Shown here: positions 34,190 through 44,274 of the stretch, piece by piece
Layout: each line of letters opens with the position of its first letter
Position numbering within the stretch: position 1 is the first letter of the stretch
Origin: Colocasia esculenta
Lineage: Eukaryota; Streptophyta; Magnoliopsida; Alismatales; Araceae
Direction of reading: 5' to 3'
Assembly: GCA_014218235.1 (NCBI GenBank)
Contig: CM024753.1
Span: 6,014,001-6,078,000 of the forward strand
DNA length: 64,000 bases
Notes under the pieces: generated by a model
What the model saw: only the letters and a program-made list of their open reading frames with translations
Database searches by the model: none
Told to the model about the DNA's origin: nothing
Made by a program: the position numbers and the translations under genes

Positions 34190-36251
34190 GGTAGGTCACT
34201 ACAATGTTCTTACGCACTTTCAGGTGGGAGAGTTGGCAGGAATAGCAGTGGGAGCTACTGTCATGCTCAACATAATGATAGCCGGGTGAGTGAAACTTTT
34301 CAATATACTTACATAAATACCCCTCTTAAAGTGCAAAAGGTCTATCTGCACTTATATTTTACATTTACCTCCTTTTTGTGTGTGTTGATTGTCCACATAT
34401 ATCTTTCTCATTATTTTTTGTGAATAGATCGTCAAAATCGTTTAGAAGTGTTATCATAAAATAAAATGAACTATCTTATTGGTATTTTGATAGAAAGTTA
34501 GTGTAGAGACTCTCATGACAATTACTTCATTTAAGCGTGGTATACATACAAGTGTGAATTTAGAACATATTTTCACGGAATTTTTTGTTTAAGAGGATAT
34601 TTATCTAAAGAGCCCAACACTGAAACCTGCTCCATTGGGCCTTTGTTACTTTGCATGGGGATGTAGACCCTTCTTTTCTAAGGATGAGCAGTGCCCTACG
34701 CTCTGTATGTCCTAACCCTAGAGAGCTGACTTCCACTTGTTCACCATCCAGTTGGATGGCTACGAGTCAAGGCTTTTCTCATGTGGGCCGCCCATGTTCT
34801 CAAAAAGGGTTGAGTTGGTAAGGAATTAAAATAATGTGTTGTATAACTAGGTTTATTGTTAAAGAGTAGGAGTAAAGTAGAAAGCCCACCAAGTGCAAAA
34901 AAATCTTGGCCGCCCATGGCTCGCAGCCATCCCTTTTCATGCCGACTCAACTTGTCCTTTCAGCTCTTGAACACTTGTTTCATCCTTTCGCTTCGAATCC
35001 CTGCGTACACAAACTCTTTTCTTGTTTGAATGGACATTATAAAACTTGAAAAATTTTGTTGGGATGTCAAAATTATTATAGAAAAAGGCGAGGTAGTTAA
35101 CAACGTTTAGATGCCCTTGGTAATGCCAACCATATGCCTCTAGGTTATCATCCGTATCTCATCGAGAACCTGTAAGAAATGTGTCCTAAGTTTGATACAT
35201 TTAACGGGGGGGGCGGGGGGGTTGTTATTGTTTAAGAATGATATTCCAATTGTTTAGCATTATCCTTCCCTCCCCAACTCGCTCCCCATCTCATTTATTA
35301 CTATTATTACTCCTTTGTGTTCCCTTCCTCTGTACTCCTGATCCAAGTTGCACAGCCCGCAAAATTATTAGAGACTAACATTATGGTGCCCATGCATGCA
35401 CGACCATGTCATGTCCTTGTCTCACTGTTGACCAATTGTCACATATTAGATACCACAAACCAAAACATGGCTGGAGGAGACATGTCCAGCCTGCCTTTTC
35501 CGATAGAAAGCTATTGAAATATCTCACTCCTCAAACAGTATACTCCCTAGTAAAAGTCCATGATTTATCATGATTTCGCAAGTTAGATGCCTAAGTCATT
35601 CGTTAGTTTCCTGTCTTATAGAATAGATCATATTGATCTCCTTCCCTCCTCCTGCACGTTTGATCCAATCGCCTCAGAGACATGATCCACGGTGAGGCAT
35701 CATTCGATTCCATATCTAATTACATCCCCTCCTAGAGTCCTACCAAAAGAAAAAGTTAATAGTATCGTATTCCTTGGGTTGATCCCTTTGAACAGGACTA
35801 GATAAGTATACGTACCATGTGTAGTTCCATTCCAATTCCATAGAAATCGGTTTTCTTTCTTTCGTTTCATGGCGTTTGATTCCAAGTGAGACGTCACACA
35901 TGAGTAGGTTTTATTGCCAATATACGTACACACTATATTTTTGGCTCGGAATAGTTGGACTTGAAAGATGTGAAAGCCCGGAGGCTTTTTCCAACTATGA
36001 GAACAGGAACCGAACACCTTGACTTCATGTCTCAATAATGTTGTCCCCCGTGCAGGCCCGGCAGCGGTGGGTCGATGAACCCGGTGAGGACGCTGGGGCC
36101 AGCGATAGCCGCCGGCAACTACAGGCAGATATGGATTTATCTACTGGCGCCGACGGCCGGAGCGATCACGGGTGCGGCCGTGTACAACATCGTGAAGCTG
36201 AAAGACGAGGAGGTCGCCCAGGAGCGCCAGGTCAGAAGCTTCCGGCGCTAG
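30864..36251 (+). CDS. NIP5;1: NIP5;1-type boric acid channel (nodulin 26-like intrinsic protein), 4 coding exons
   Basis: Plasma-membrane aquaglyceroporin that passes boric acid into root cells; closest to Arabidopsis NIP5;1 / rice NIP3;1. Exons: 30864-31100, 33724-34143, 34224-34285 and 36056-36251, all with GT..AG introns (2623, 80 and 1770 nt; phases 0, 0, 2), giving 304 codons plus TAG, the same length as Arabidopsis NIP5;1. The N-terminus has APPTPGTPGTPGTPAP, a Thr-Pro-Gly repeat that in Arabidopsis directs polar placement. Pore motifs are HLNPS and MNPVR (the NPS/NPV pair of this clade). Aligning to AQP1 positions gives the aromatic/arginine filter Ala (H2, NAACAG), Ile (H5, MLNIM), Gly (LE1, GSGGS) and Arg (LE2, NPVR), identical to the boric-acid-permeable set. 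The C-terminus ends VRSFRR. Six membrane spans are spread over exons 2-4. The start is the first ATG giving the conserved N-terminus; seven upstream AUGs precede it. No lesion seen; the gene looks functional. Confidence 0.96.
31101..33723 (+). other. Intron 1 of the NIP gene
   Basis: 2.6 kb, GTACTC..TTTCAG, AT-rich, no ORF of interest. It contains a (GA)n run near 31460 and a short (CT)n near 32317-32332; no transposon ends recognised. Confidence 0.9.
34144..34223 (+). other. Intron 2 of the NIP gene, with (CT)n
   Basis: Only 80 nt, GTAAGC..TTTCAG, about 30 of which are a perfect CT dinucleotide run (34158-34187), so its length may vary between individuals. Confidence 0.9.
34286..36055 (+). 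other. Intron 3 of the NIP gene
   Basis: 1.77 kb, GTGAGT..GTGCAG, no ORF of interest; contains a G-rich run GGGGGGGCGGGGGGG near 35206. Confidence 0.9.
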
Positions 36252-36816
36252 CTAGAACAGAACTGCCGCTGGTTTGAACAAGTTTGTGTCTCGGCCCCTG
36301 CATTAATTCAGGAATAAATGGGTGCTTTGGGTGCTTGCTATATACTGGACGTACGTTGTGTGCGGTTGTGGAAACAAGAGTGTGGTGTGTGATTTGAATA
36401 AAGTGTCCATTCGTCGCCTTTGAACTAGTACTGGTGGCAATGGAATAAAGGTTGGTGTGGAGTTTTTGTCTCCAAGTGGTCGGAACAACCTGTGTTTTTA
36501 TGTCTAATTAATCTGAGAGGTGTGTATAAGTTGATTAAATATGCTCCTGTTCATCATTGTTCCCTCGCTGGTACTACATGGCTGGCAATTCTTTTATATG
36601 TGGAGAAGCACTTGTTTCTTAAGAAAATAAGTGTCAACTAGTTGGTCCATATATTTACTTGTGTTTATAAACATAAATCGGACACTTATTTTCATAAGAA
36701 ATCAAACCAATGTTTCCCTTACATGTGATATCGTCTATTGTTCAGTGGGTGCCTTGCAGATGAAGAAGGTACCTCTCCAATCCTCACAAAAGACCTTGTG
36801 TCACTCATATAATTAG
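36252..36816 (+). other. 3' UTR and flank of the NIP gene
   Basis: Three AATAAA words at 36313-36318, 36397-36402 and 36444-36449 are candidate polyadenylation signals; GT-rich sequence follows the last two. The gypsy element's target duplication begins at 36817. Confidence 0.55.
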
Positions 36817-36821
36817 AAGAG

Positions 36822-37514
36822 TGTTACTGCTGGAGTAACGGGATCGGCCTTAGCCGAGAGACTCCTCGGAAGGGGGACTGCTGCTCGCGCGAAGCCGACG
36901 CTTTCCTGCAAGACCACCGAGTCGCCTCGGTGGGGAAACCCTCCGACGATCAAGTTAGTTGGAGAATGATGGAGACAGAGGGTTCAGAATGGAAGAAGAT
37001 TGCATACCTTTCCCACGGCGGAGGCTTCCCCTTTATATAGTGTTTCTACCAGGACAACTTGGTTGGACACGATCTGCACGTATCGCCTAGATTCGGTCCA
37101 CGATCATCGTGGATTCAGATTTGGACCCGAGAATCTCGGTCCTCACTCCGCTCTCTCCACGACGCCGATTCTTAGGGGGCCTTGACTGGCTCTTTCCTTG
37201 GTTAGTTACTTGCAGTTGCTTGACGCTCACACTTCGCGATTCGTGAGATATTCTAATGATCCGAACTTTCCCCCGAAGCCCTCCGAACTAACAGGAGACA
37301 GCTGTCGCAATGTTTCGCTCATCGAACTCGAGACCGAGTACTTGAATATTCGAGCGAGCTTACAGCACCGGGCTGCCCTGAGAAGGAGTTGAGTTCCTTC
37401 AGATTCTTCTTCGGAAAAAAGGGAGGACTCGGGGCCGAGTGTGGGAGCTCGGGGATCACCATGTGTCACCGGTCTTATAACCGAGCACGAGGCCTCGGGG
37501 GTCATCCTGTATCA
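36822..37514 (-). repeat. 3' LTR of the Tat gypsy element (693 bp)
   Basis: TG..CA ends, adjoining TSD AAGAG on its left. Holds a TATATAAAGG box on the minus strand (plus 37031-37039 CTTTATATA). Confidence 0.95.
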
Positions 37515-37530
37515 TTGGCCCCTGCCTTTT
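37515..37530 (-). other. Polypurine tract
   Basis: Minus-strand AAAAGGCAGGGGCCAA immediately before the 3' LTR; the expected plus-strand priming site. Confidence 0.65.
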
Positions 37531-38048
37531 GCTCGGTGCGCCCCGAGCGCACCGAGTAGGAGGTGTTATTGATAATCTTCTGTCGAGACCTCATCGCGGG
37601 TCGGCGGACGTCTCCTGCCCGCTACTTAAGCTGAAGGGGCGTCGTAACTGCCACGGGACGCGCGATCTCCACGTCCTGATAGCCGCCGAAGCGTCACGTC
37701 GCCTCACTTCCTGCTCCTTAATGATGGCGGGTGAAGAGACAGGCACTCATGATGGCGCCTCGATCCCCGCCTGGGTTACTTGGATCACGATCCGCGCCTG
37801 AAGCCCCTCGCCGCATCGGATGGCACACGTGGCATCTTGCTGGCGCTTCATTTCGGGCGAGGGCCCTCGTCCGTTGGATCAGGACAGCTGCTGGGAGGAT
37901 ATAATAGCACCGGAGGCTTGATGGAGGGGTCTTTCGCGTGCGCATAGTCTCTTCGCGAAGCTTGTTCTTTCGGAAGCGAGGGGGAGTTGGGTTGTCTGAG
38001 CAGAGCTCCGAGTCATCCGTCCTTTCGATCGCCTTCGTAGAGGTAAGC

Positions 38049-38684
38049 CATGGGCTCATCCTCTGCGCTTTCCTCTTCTTCTCCTCCCCTTCTTCTTCTT
38101 CTACCCTTCAGTGGGATACTCTCCTTCAGGGAGTCCCTCTCATCGTCTTCCTCTGGCTCCACCTGCTCCGGCCTCCAGGCAATCGGGCGATCTCCCAACC
38201 TCCGATGACTCGTCTTAGCAGTTACTCCGGGGAATATGTGCCTAGGGTCTCCTTAGCTCCTCCCTCTGGCATGCGTCGAGTGGCCGATTCGGTAGCAGAC
38301 GTTGTTACAGAGATCGATAGCGCTACCCTCAAATGGATCACCGAACACCAGGCCTTCGCTTCCCCGCAGATTTCACTGTTCATTCTGACGCTGGCCTTCG
38401 AGCCCACTATTCAATGGAAAACGGTTCTGCCTGTACTCGGAATCCGTCTGAGCCGGCTTCCGATTTCCGCTTCATTCTTTCACCGCCCATCTTCTCTTGT
38501 ACCTGGGGGTTGCCCCTTCGCAATTGGCCCCCAACTCCTGGAGGTCGGTTGTCGGCTTTTGGCCGCTTGTGCTCTGGCGAAGGCCGCGCGAGTATTCGCC
38601 TCTTTTTCTATTGTTTTTCCCTTAAGATTTTAGGAGATTGGTTATTCTTCTCCGCTCGCTCAGTCTCAATTCCTTCTTGGCCGC
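38049..38684 (+). pseudogene. Antisense ORF of the Tat element, N-terminal part
   Basis: Plus-strand, opposite to gag-pol. Starts MGSSSALSSSSPP (Ser-rich) and, after frameshifts, includes near 38430-38650 the segment FRFPLHSF..LGVAPSQLAPNSWRSVVGF followed by a Phe/Leu-rich PLFLLFFPLK. This resembles the protein specified by additional antisense ORFs of Tat/Retand-type elements; its role is unknown. It is present once only, whereas the downstream part is duplicated. Confidence 0.6.
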
Positions 38685-40592
38685 TCTCCGTCTTCAATCC
38701 ACGGGTGGAAGAGATCATTCTGTTTCGTTCATAGCTCCGAGGGATGGAATTTCCCGACTTCCTGGGTGGCCGTCAACCCTAATGACGAGGCCTTTCGATC
38801 CCCTGCTAACATGAGCGATGCCGAGTTGTCAGATTTCGAGGCATTGCAGGGGGTGATCTTGCCTGACTTGATAAATCCTTCGCCCGAGCTATTTGCCTTA
38901 ATCCGAGAGGATAATCGAGGTCCGGCGTTATTCTATCGCTTCGATGTTTCGCCACCTTCCATTTTTCAGGAACGATCTAATTCTCATTGGTCCTCGCAGG
39001 AATGGCCGAACCAAGTGTGTCCCGAGGGCAAGGGGCCGCCGAGGGACGAGATACCGAAGATTACGCAGCGCTGGCTGCACAACGATTTGATGCTGGAGGA
39101 GGTCGCCGCAAGAGGAAGATTATCCGAGACCTGAGGCCATCTGATGAGGCCGATGTCCAGATTGTAGAGCCTTCCACCACGGTTCTACCCACGGCCAGCC
39201 CCTCGGCGCCCGTAGCCGCCCTGTCGCCCCCTGCCAGAGCGCCTCTGCCAAGACCAGGCAAACGGGTTCGGCCGTCCGATTCGGTCCTGGTCGAAGGCGG
39301 ATCTTCGAGCGTCGCCCCGCGACTGGCCACTCCATTGCTTCATCCATCGCAGCCGAGCCGTCACTCCGAGAGATGGGGTCGACGTTCGGTTCCGAAGAGT
39401 GTTACCTCTCGAATGTCGTTGGTGAAGACCTCGGACCTCATTGACGAGGGTTCAAGGGGCTTCAGCTCAGCTTAGGTTCCTTTGCGAGCCTCGTCCACCG
39501 AACTGATCACACCTTGGAGGCGACCGAGGGGCGATTGCGGGCGGCCGAAGAGAAGGTGGCCGTTCTTAAGTCAAAGAATGCGGAGCTGGAGACCTCAGTT
39601 GCTGCGGAGCCGCGCGGGGAGATCAATCCAACGAACTGGCCGCCAAACTTGCTAAGGGAGTTGATAAACTTAAGGCTTCACTGAAAGAAGTGCAGGGGGC
39701 CCTGGCAACCGAGAAGGCGGCCCGTGAAGCCAAGGAGCGGGCTCATGAGCAGACGAAGGCAAAGTTCTCGGAGCTCGTCGCCAAGGAGCGCCGAAAGGCG
39801 GTGATGGAGTACAAAAGATCAGACGCCCATATTGACCAGATAACTGGTCTTTTCAAGGATGGGTACCCATTGCCTGAAGGCGCTGTCCAAGACCTACCAT
39901 GATCTGGATCTTTCTCCCGTGCGGCCTCCGTCCGATGACTCGGACGTGGAAGACGTGGAACCGAGGTGCCCGTGCGCTCGGGGACTGACAACCCGGTCAT
40001 GGCTCCGCCGATCCTCCAGCTGATGCCCCTGCTGCCCCTTAGTGTTGTATTTTTCTCTTTGTTGGCCGATCGGCCCTTTATAACTGTAGACATTTTTGGG
40101 GCCTCGCGGCCGTTTGACATAACCGAAAGGTTTAAGTTCCGGTGTTACGAGTGGACGGCTTTAGTGCCGAGCCCTTCTTTGTCGGTAGGTTTTGCTAATT
40201 TAGACGTATCGGAACGACCTCGTTAGATTGATTAGAGTGCCGAAGCGATCTCGTTACATCGTAGAGTGCCGAAGCGACCTAGTTACATTGTAGAGTGCCG
40301 AAGCGACCTCGTTACATTGTAGAGTGCCGAAGCGATCTCGTTACATTGTAGAGTGCCGAAGCGACCTCGTTACATTGTAGAGTGCCGAAGCGACCTCGTT
40401 ACATGTAGAGTGCCGAAGCGACCTCGTTACATTGTAGAGTGCTGAAGGGACCTCGTTACATCATATAGTGCCGAAGCGACCTCGTTAACCTCGTTACAAT
40501 TCAGAAGTAAAAAAGCCGGAGGTGCTCGCGTTCCACGTCCTAGGGACAACTGAGCCGTCCGTTCCTTCGAGCCGATAGGCCCCTATCCTAGG
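38685..40592 (+). repeat. Antisense-ORF module, tandem copy A (1908 bp)
   Basis: Begins TCTCCGTCTTCAATCC and repeats from 40593. It encodes, in broken frames, the antisense protein's C-terminal half: a charged segment (RRKRKIIRDL), a Pro-rich linker, a coiled coil (about 39510-39800) and an acidic tail. Copy-specific 1-2-nt lesions relative to copy B occur near 39450, 39607 and 39867. It ends in a nine-unit minisatellite. Confidence 0.9.
40235..40490 (+). repeat. Minisatellite, nine ~29-bp units (copy A)
   Basis: Unit GAGTGCCGAAGCGACCTCGT plus TACATTGTA, with small variants; last units TAGTGCCGAAGCGACC. Confidence 0.95.
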
Positions 40593-40892
40593 TCTCCGTC
40601 TTCAATCCACGGGTGGAAGAGATCATTCTGTTTCGTTCATAGCTCCGAGGGATGGAATTTCTCAACTTCCTGGGCGGCCATCAACCCTAGTGACGAGGCC
40701 TTTCGATCCCCTGCTAACATGAGCGATGCCGAGTTGTCAGATTTCGAGGCATTGCAGGGGGCGATCTTGCCTGACTGATAAATCCTTCGCCGAGCTATTT
40801 GCCTTAATCCGAGAGGATAACCGAGGTCCGGCGTTATTCTATCGCTTCGATGTTTCGCCACCTTCCATTTTTCAGGAACGATCTGATTCTCA

Positions 40893-41714
40893 TTGGTCCT
40901 CGCAGGAATGGCCGAACCAAGTGTGTCCCGAGGGCAAGGGGCCGCCGAGGGACGAGATACCGAAGATTATGCAGCGCTGGCTGCACAACGATTTGATGCT
41001 GGAGGAGGTCGCCGCAAGAGGAAGATTATCCGAGACCTGAGGTCATCTGATGAGGCCGATGTCCAGATTGTAGAGCCTTCCACCACGGTTCTACTCGCGG
41101 CCAGCCCCTCGGCGGCCGTAGCTGCCCTGTCGCCCCCTTCCAGAGCGCCTCTGCCAAGACCGGGCAAACGGGTTCGGCCGTCCGATTCGGTCCTGGTCAA
41201 AGGCGGATCTTCGAGCGTCGCCCCGCCGACTGGCCACTCCATTCCTGCTTCATCCATCGCAGCCGAGCCGTCACTCCGAGAATGGGGTCGACGTTCGGTT
41301 CCGAAGAGTGTTACCTCTCGGATGTCGTCGGTGAAGACCTCGGACCTCATTGACGAGGTGTTCAAGGGGCTTCAGCTCAGCTTAGGTTCCTTTGCGAGCC
41401 TCGTCCACCGAACTGATCACACCTTGGAGGCGACCGAGGGGCGATTGCGGGCGGCCGAAGAGAAGGTGGCCGTTCTTAAGTCGAAGAATGCGGAGCTGGA
41501 GACCTCAGTTGCTGCGGAGGCCGCGCGGGCAGATCAATCCAACGAACTGGCCGCCAAACTTGCTAAGGGAGTTGACAAACTTAAGGCTTCACTGAAAGAA
41601 GTGCAGGGGGCCCTGGCAACCGAGAAGGCGGCCGTGAAGCCGAGGAGCGGGCTCATGAGCAGACGAAGGCAAAGTTCTCGGAGCTCGTCGCCGAGGAGCG
41701 CCGAAAGGCGGTGA
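40893..41714 (+). pseudogene. Coiled-coil protein of the antisense ORF (copy B)
   Basis: About 245 meaningful codons: basic nuclear-localisation-like GRRKRKIIRDL near residue 40, a Pro/Ala-rich middle, then residues ~175-250 with regular heptads (LEATEGRLRAAEEKVAVLK). The true end lies in another frame (41711-41956). It is not a host gene: it sits inside the LTR element between pol and 3' LTR. Function unknown; a DNA/RNA-binding or particle role is possible but unsupported. Confidence 0.65.
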
Positions 41715-42148
41715 TGGAGTACAAAAGATCAGACGCCCTTATTGACCAGATAACTGGTCTTTTCAAGGATGGGTACAACCATTGCCTGAAGGCGCTGTCC
41801 AGGACCTACCCTGATCTGGATCTTTCTCCCGTGCGGCCTCCGTCCGATGACTCGGACGTGGAAGACGTGGGAACCGAGGTGCCCGTGCGCTCGGGGACTG
41901 ACGACCCGGTTCGTGGCTCCGCCGATCCTCCAGCTGATGCCCCTGCTGCCCCTTAGTGTTGTATTTTTCTCTTTGTTGGCCAATCGGCCCTTTATCACTG
42001 TAGACATTTTTGGGGCCTCGCGGCCGTTTGACATAACCGAAAGGTTGAAGTTCCGGTGTTATGAGTGGACGGCTTCTAGTGCGAGCCTTCTTTGTTCGAT
42101 AGGTTTTGCTAATTTAGACGTATCGGAACGACCTCGTTAGATTGATTA

Positions 42149-42316
42149 GAGTGCCGAAGCGATCTCGTTACATCGTAGAGTGCCGAAGCGACCTAGTTAC
42201 ATTGTAGAGTGCCGAAGCGACCTCGTTACATTGTAGAGTGCCGAAGCGACCTCGTTACATTGTAGAGTGTCGAAGCGACCTCGTTACATCATATAGTGCC
42301 GAAGCGACCTCGTTAA
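42149..42316 (+). repeat. Minisatellite, six ~29-bp units (copy B)
   Basis: Same unit as at 40235, three fewer copies; the first two and last two units match those of copy A, so the loss or gain is internal. Confidence 0.95.
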
Positions 42317-42423
42317 CCTCGTTACAATTCAGAAGTAAAAAAGCCGGAGGTGCTCGGCGTTCCACGTTCTAGGGACAACTGAGCTGTCCGTTCCTTCGAG
42401 CCGATAGGTCCCCTGTCCTAGGT

Positions 42424-43583
42424 CTTCGATTACCCAATAGGGGCCTTCCCAATTAGCCGACAGCTTTCCTACCGTCGATTTGGGGTCTGCGATGGCAGCT
42501 TCCGAAGGACGAAGCTTCCCGTGTCAAAGCGCCTTGGCCTAACCCCTGCATTGAACTTCCGCTTCATTCGGCGTTGATAAACTTCAATCCTGGATGCTGC
42601 CTTGTCGCGTCGCTCCTCGATGAGGTCCAATTCGGCACGCAACGATTGGTTGTTCGCTTCTTGATCGAAGCCTCGAACTCTCTCTGAGGGCACCAACAGC
42701 TCGACTGGGGTTACTGCCTCCACGCCGAAGGCGAGGGCGAAAGGAGATTTTCGAGTGGCTTCTCGAGGTGTTGCTCGGTATGCCCCAGTACGTGGGGTAG
42801 CTTGTCTACCCACCGTCCTCTGTGCTCGGTGAGGCGCCTCTTCAATCCTTCAAGCAACGTCCGATTGGTGACCTCGGCCTGCCCGTTGGTTTGAGGATGA
42901 GCCACCGAGGTGAATCGGTGATTGATTCCGAGCTCCATACAGTGGCGGTGAAATCGGGCGTTGTCGAACTGTTTGCCATTGTCCGTGACGATTGCTCGGG
43001 GCAATCCGAACCTGTAGATAATATTCTTCCATACGAACCCCCATGCGTTGGCATCGGTTATCTTCGCGAGCGGCTCGGCCTCAACCCATTTGGTAAAGTA
43101 ATCGACGCCGATGATGAGGAACTTCCTTTGTCCCGACGCTGGGGGGAATGGACCGAGGATGTCCATTCCCCACTGTGCGAAGGGCCAAGGTGCTTGTAGT
43201 GGGGTAAGGTTGCATGGAGGCTGCCGATCTACCTTGCTAAAAAGCTGGCATTGTTGACACTTTCGAACATAATCTTCGGCGTCGGAGAGCATGGTGGGCC
43301 ACCAATAGCCTAGTCGAGATATTCTTCTGACTAGGGATCGAGGACCCGTATGGCTTCCACACACACCCTCGTGTACCTCGGCGACGATGCCTCCTGCTTG
43401 CCTTGGGCTCATGCAGCGCAGGTGGGGGAAGCTAAACCCTTTCCTGTAAAGGTCGTCACCAAGCAAAAAGAATCGAGGGGCTCGTCTTTTTACCTTCAGT
43501 GCTTCTTCCCTGTCAACTGGGAGTTGGCCATCCCTGAGTATTGGACGAGAGGGGTCATCCAGGTGGGCTCGGCGTCTAGGCAC
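42424..43583 (-). pseudogene. Gypsy integrase
   Basis: Inserts element cDNA into the genome. From the N-terminus: an HHCC-like zinc finger (HEGVCGSH ... CQQCQ), the catalytic core with D (GMDILGPF), D (IVTDNGKQFD) and E (GQAEVTNRTLLEG), then a chromatin-contact C-terminus. The frame shifts near 42780-42800 (KLPHVL continues as an ATPREATRKSPFALAFG-type segment in the next frame). The C-terminal GKLSANWEGPY motif reaches about 42424. Confidence 0.9.
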
Positions 43584-44172
43584 ATGACTTCTTCTGTCCT
43601 TGTTGAAGGCTCGCTGAGCTCTTCGACGAGGACGGGGGACTGCTGCCGATATTCTGAGGCGGCGGCGTATTTAGATAACGCGTCTGCTTGGGAATTATCA
43701 GCTCGCGGGATCTTTAGCAGTTCAGCTACCTCGAACTCGGCCATGAGTGCTCGAACCTTGGCCACGTAGGGGGTGAGCTTTTCTTCTCTGGCCTCGAACT
43801 CCCCCGAGACCGGGCTGGCAACAAGCTGCGAGTCACTGTGAACTCGAATCTTCATGGCCCCAACGTCTTCGCCATCTTCAGCCCTGAGATGACGGCTTCG
43901 TACTCGGCCACGTTGTTAGAAGCGGAGAAGCCGAATCGAATTGCGTACCTCAGAGTAAGACCCTCTGGTGAGTTCAGGATGACGCCAGCTCCACTTCCAT
44001 GAGACCCGGACGCCCCGTCTACGTATGCCATCCATTGCTCCTCCGTTTCTTCCGGCTCGGATGGTCTCGCAGTCCCCTCGGATATAAAATCGGCCAGGGC
44101 CTGAGCTTTGATGGCGACCCGGGGCCTGAAGGACACGTCGAACTCCCCGAGTTCCACGGCCCACTTGGCCAT
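43496..44172 (-). pseudogene. Additional (archaeal-type) RNase H domain
   Basis: Reads QWMAYVDGASGSHGSGAGVI, then NNVAEYEAVISGLKMAK, then (after a frame change near 43855) HSDSQLVASPVSGEF and ADNSQADALSKYA: the D-E-D-(D) order of RNase H. A second RNase H besides the one attached to RT is characteristic of Tat elements. Confidence 0.8.
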
Positions 44173-44274
44173 CCTCCCCGAGGCCTCGGGTCGGCTAAAT
44201 ACTTGCTGATGGGGGCGTCGGTGAGGACCACGATCTTGTGTGCTTGGAAATATGGTCGGAGTCTCGAGCCGCCA

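Larger units (their letters stand above)
40593..42424 (+). repeat. Antisense-ORF module, tandem copy B (~1.83 kb)
   Basis: Copy of 38685-40592. Its longest ORF (40893-41714) keeps the charged segment, the Pro-rich linker and the coiled coil in one frame (EGRLRAAEEKVAVLKSKNAE and following heptads), then breaks at 41632 by loss of one C (GGCCGTGAAG for GGCCCGTGAAG). The C-terminus continues at 41711-41956 with the acidic SDDSDVEDVGTE. It is followed by a six-unit minisatellite and then abuts the 3' end of pol. Confidence 0.9.

Noticed and set aside
59..36251. Biosynthetic gene cluster linking the P450s with the aquaporin
   Set aside because: Only one P450 family, one of its two copies clearly dead, about 17 kb of repeats in between and a boron-transport gene; no pathway logic.
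40235..40490. CRISPR-like array of regular repeats
   Set aside because: Units are contiguous without unique spacers; eukaryotic context; a minisatellite inside a retrotransposon.
38766..41956. A host gene encoding a coiled-coil protein on the plus strand
   Set aside because: It lies wholly inside one LTR retrotransposon, between pol and 3' LTR, the position of known antisense ORFs of the Tat lineage; tandemly duplicated and frameshifted.
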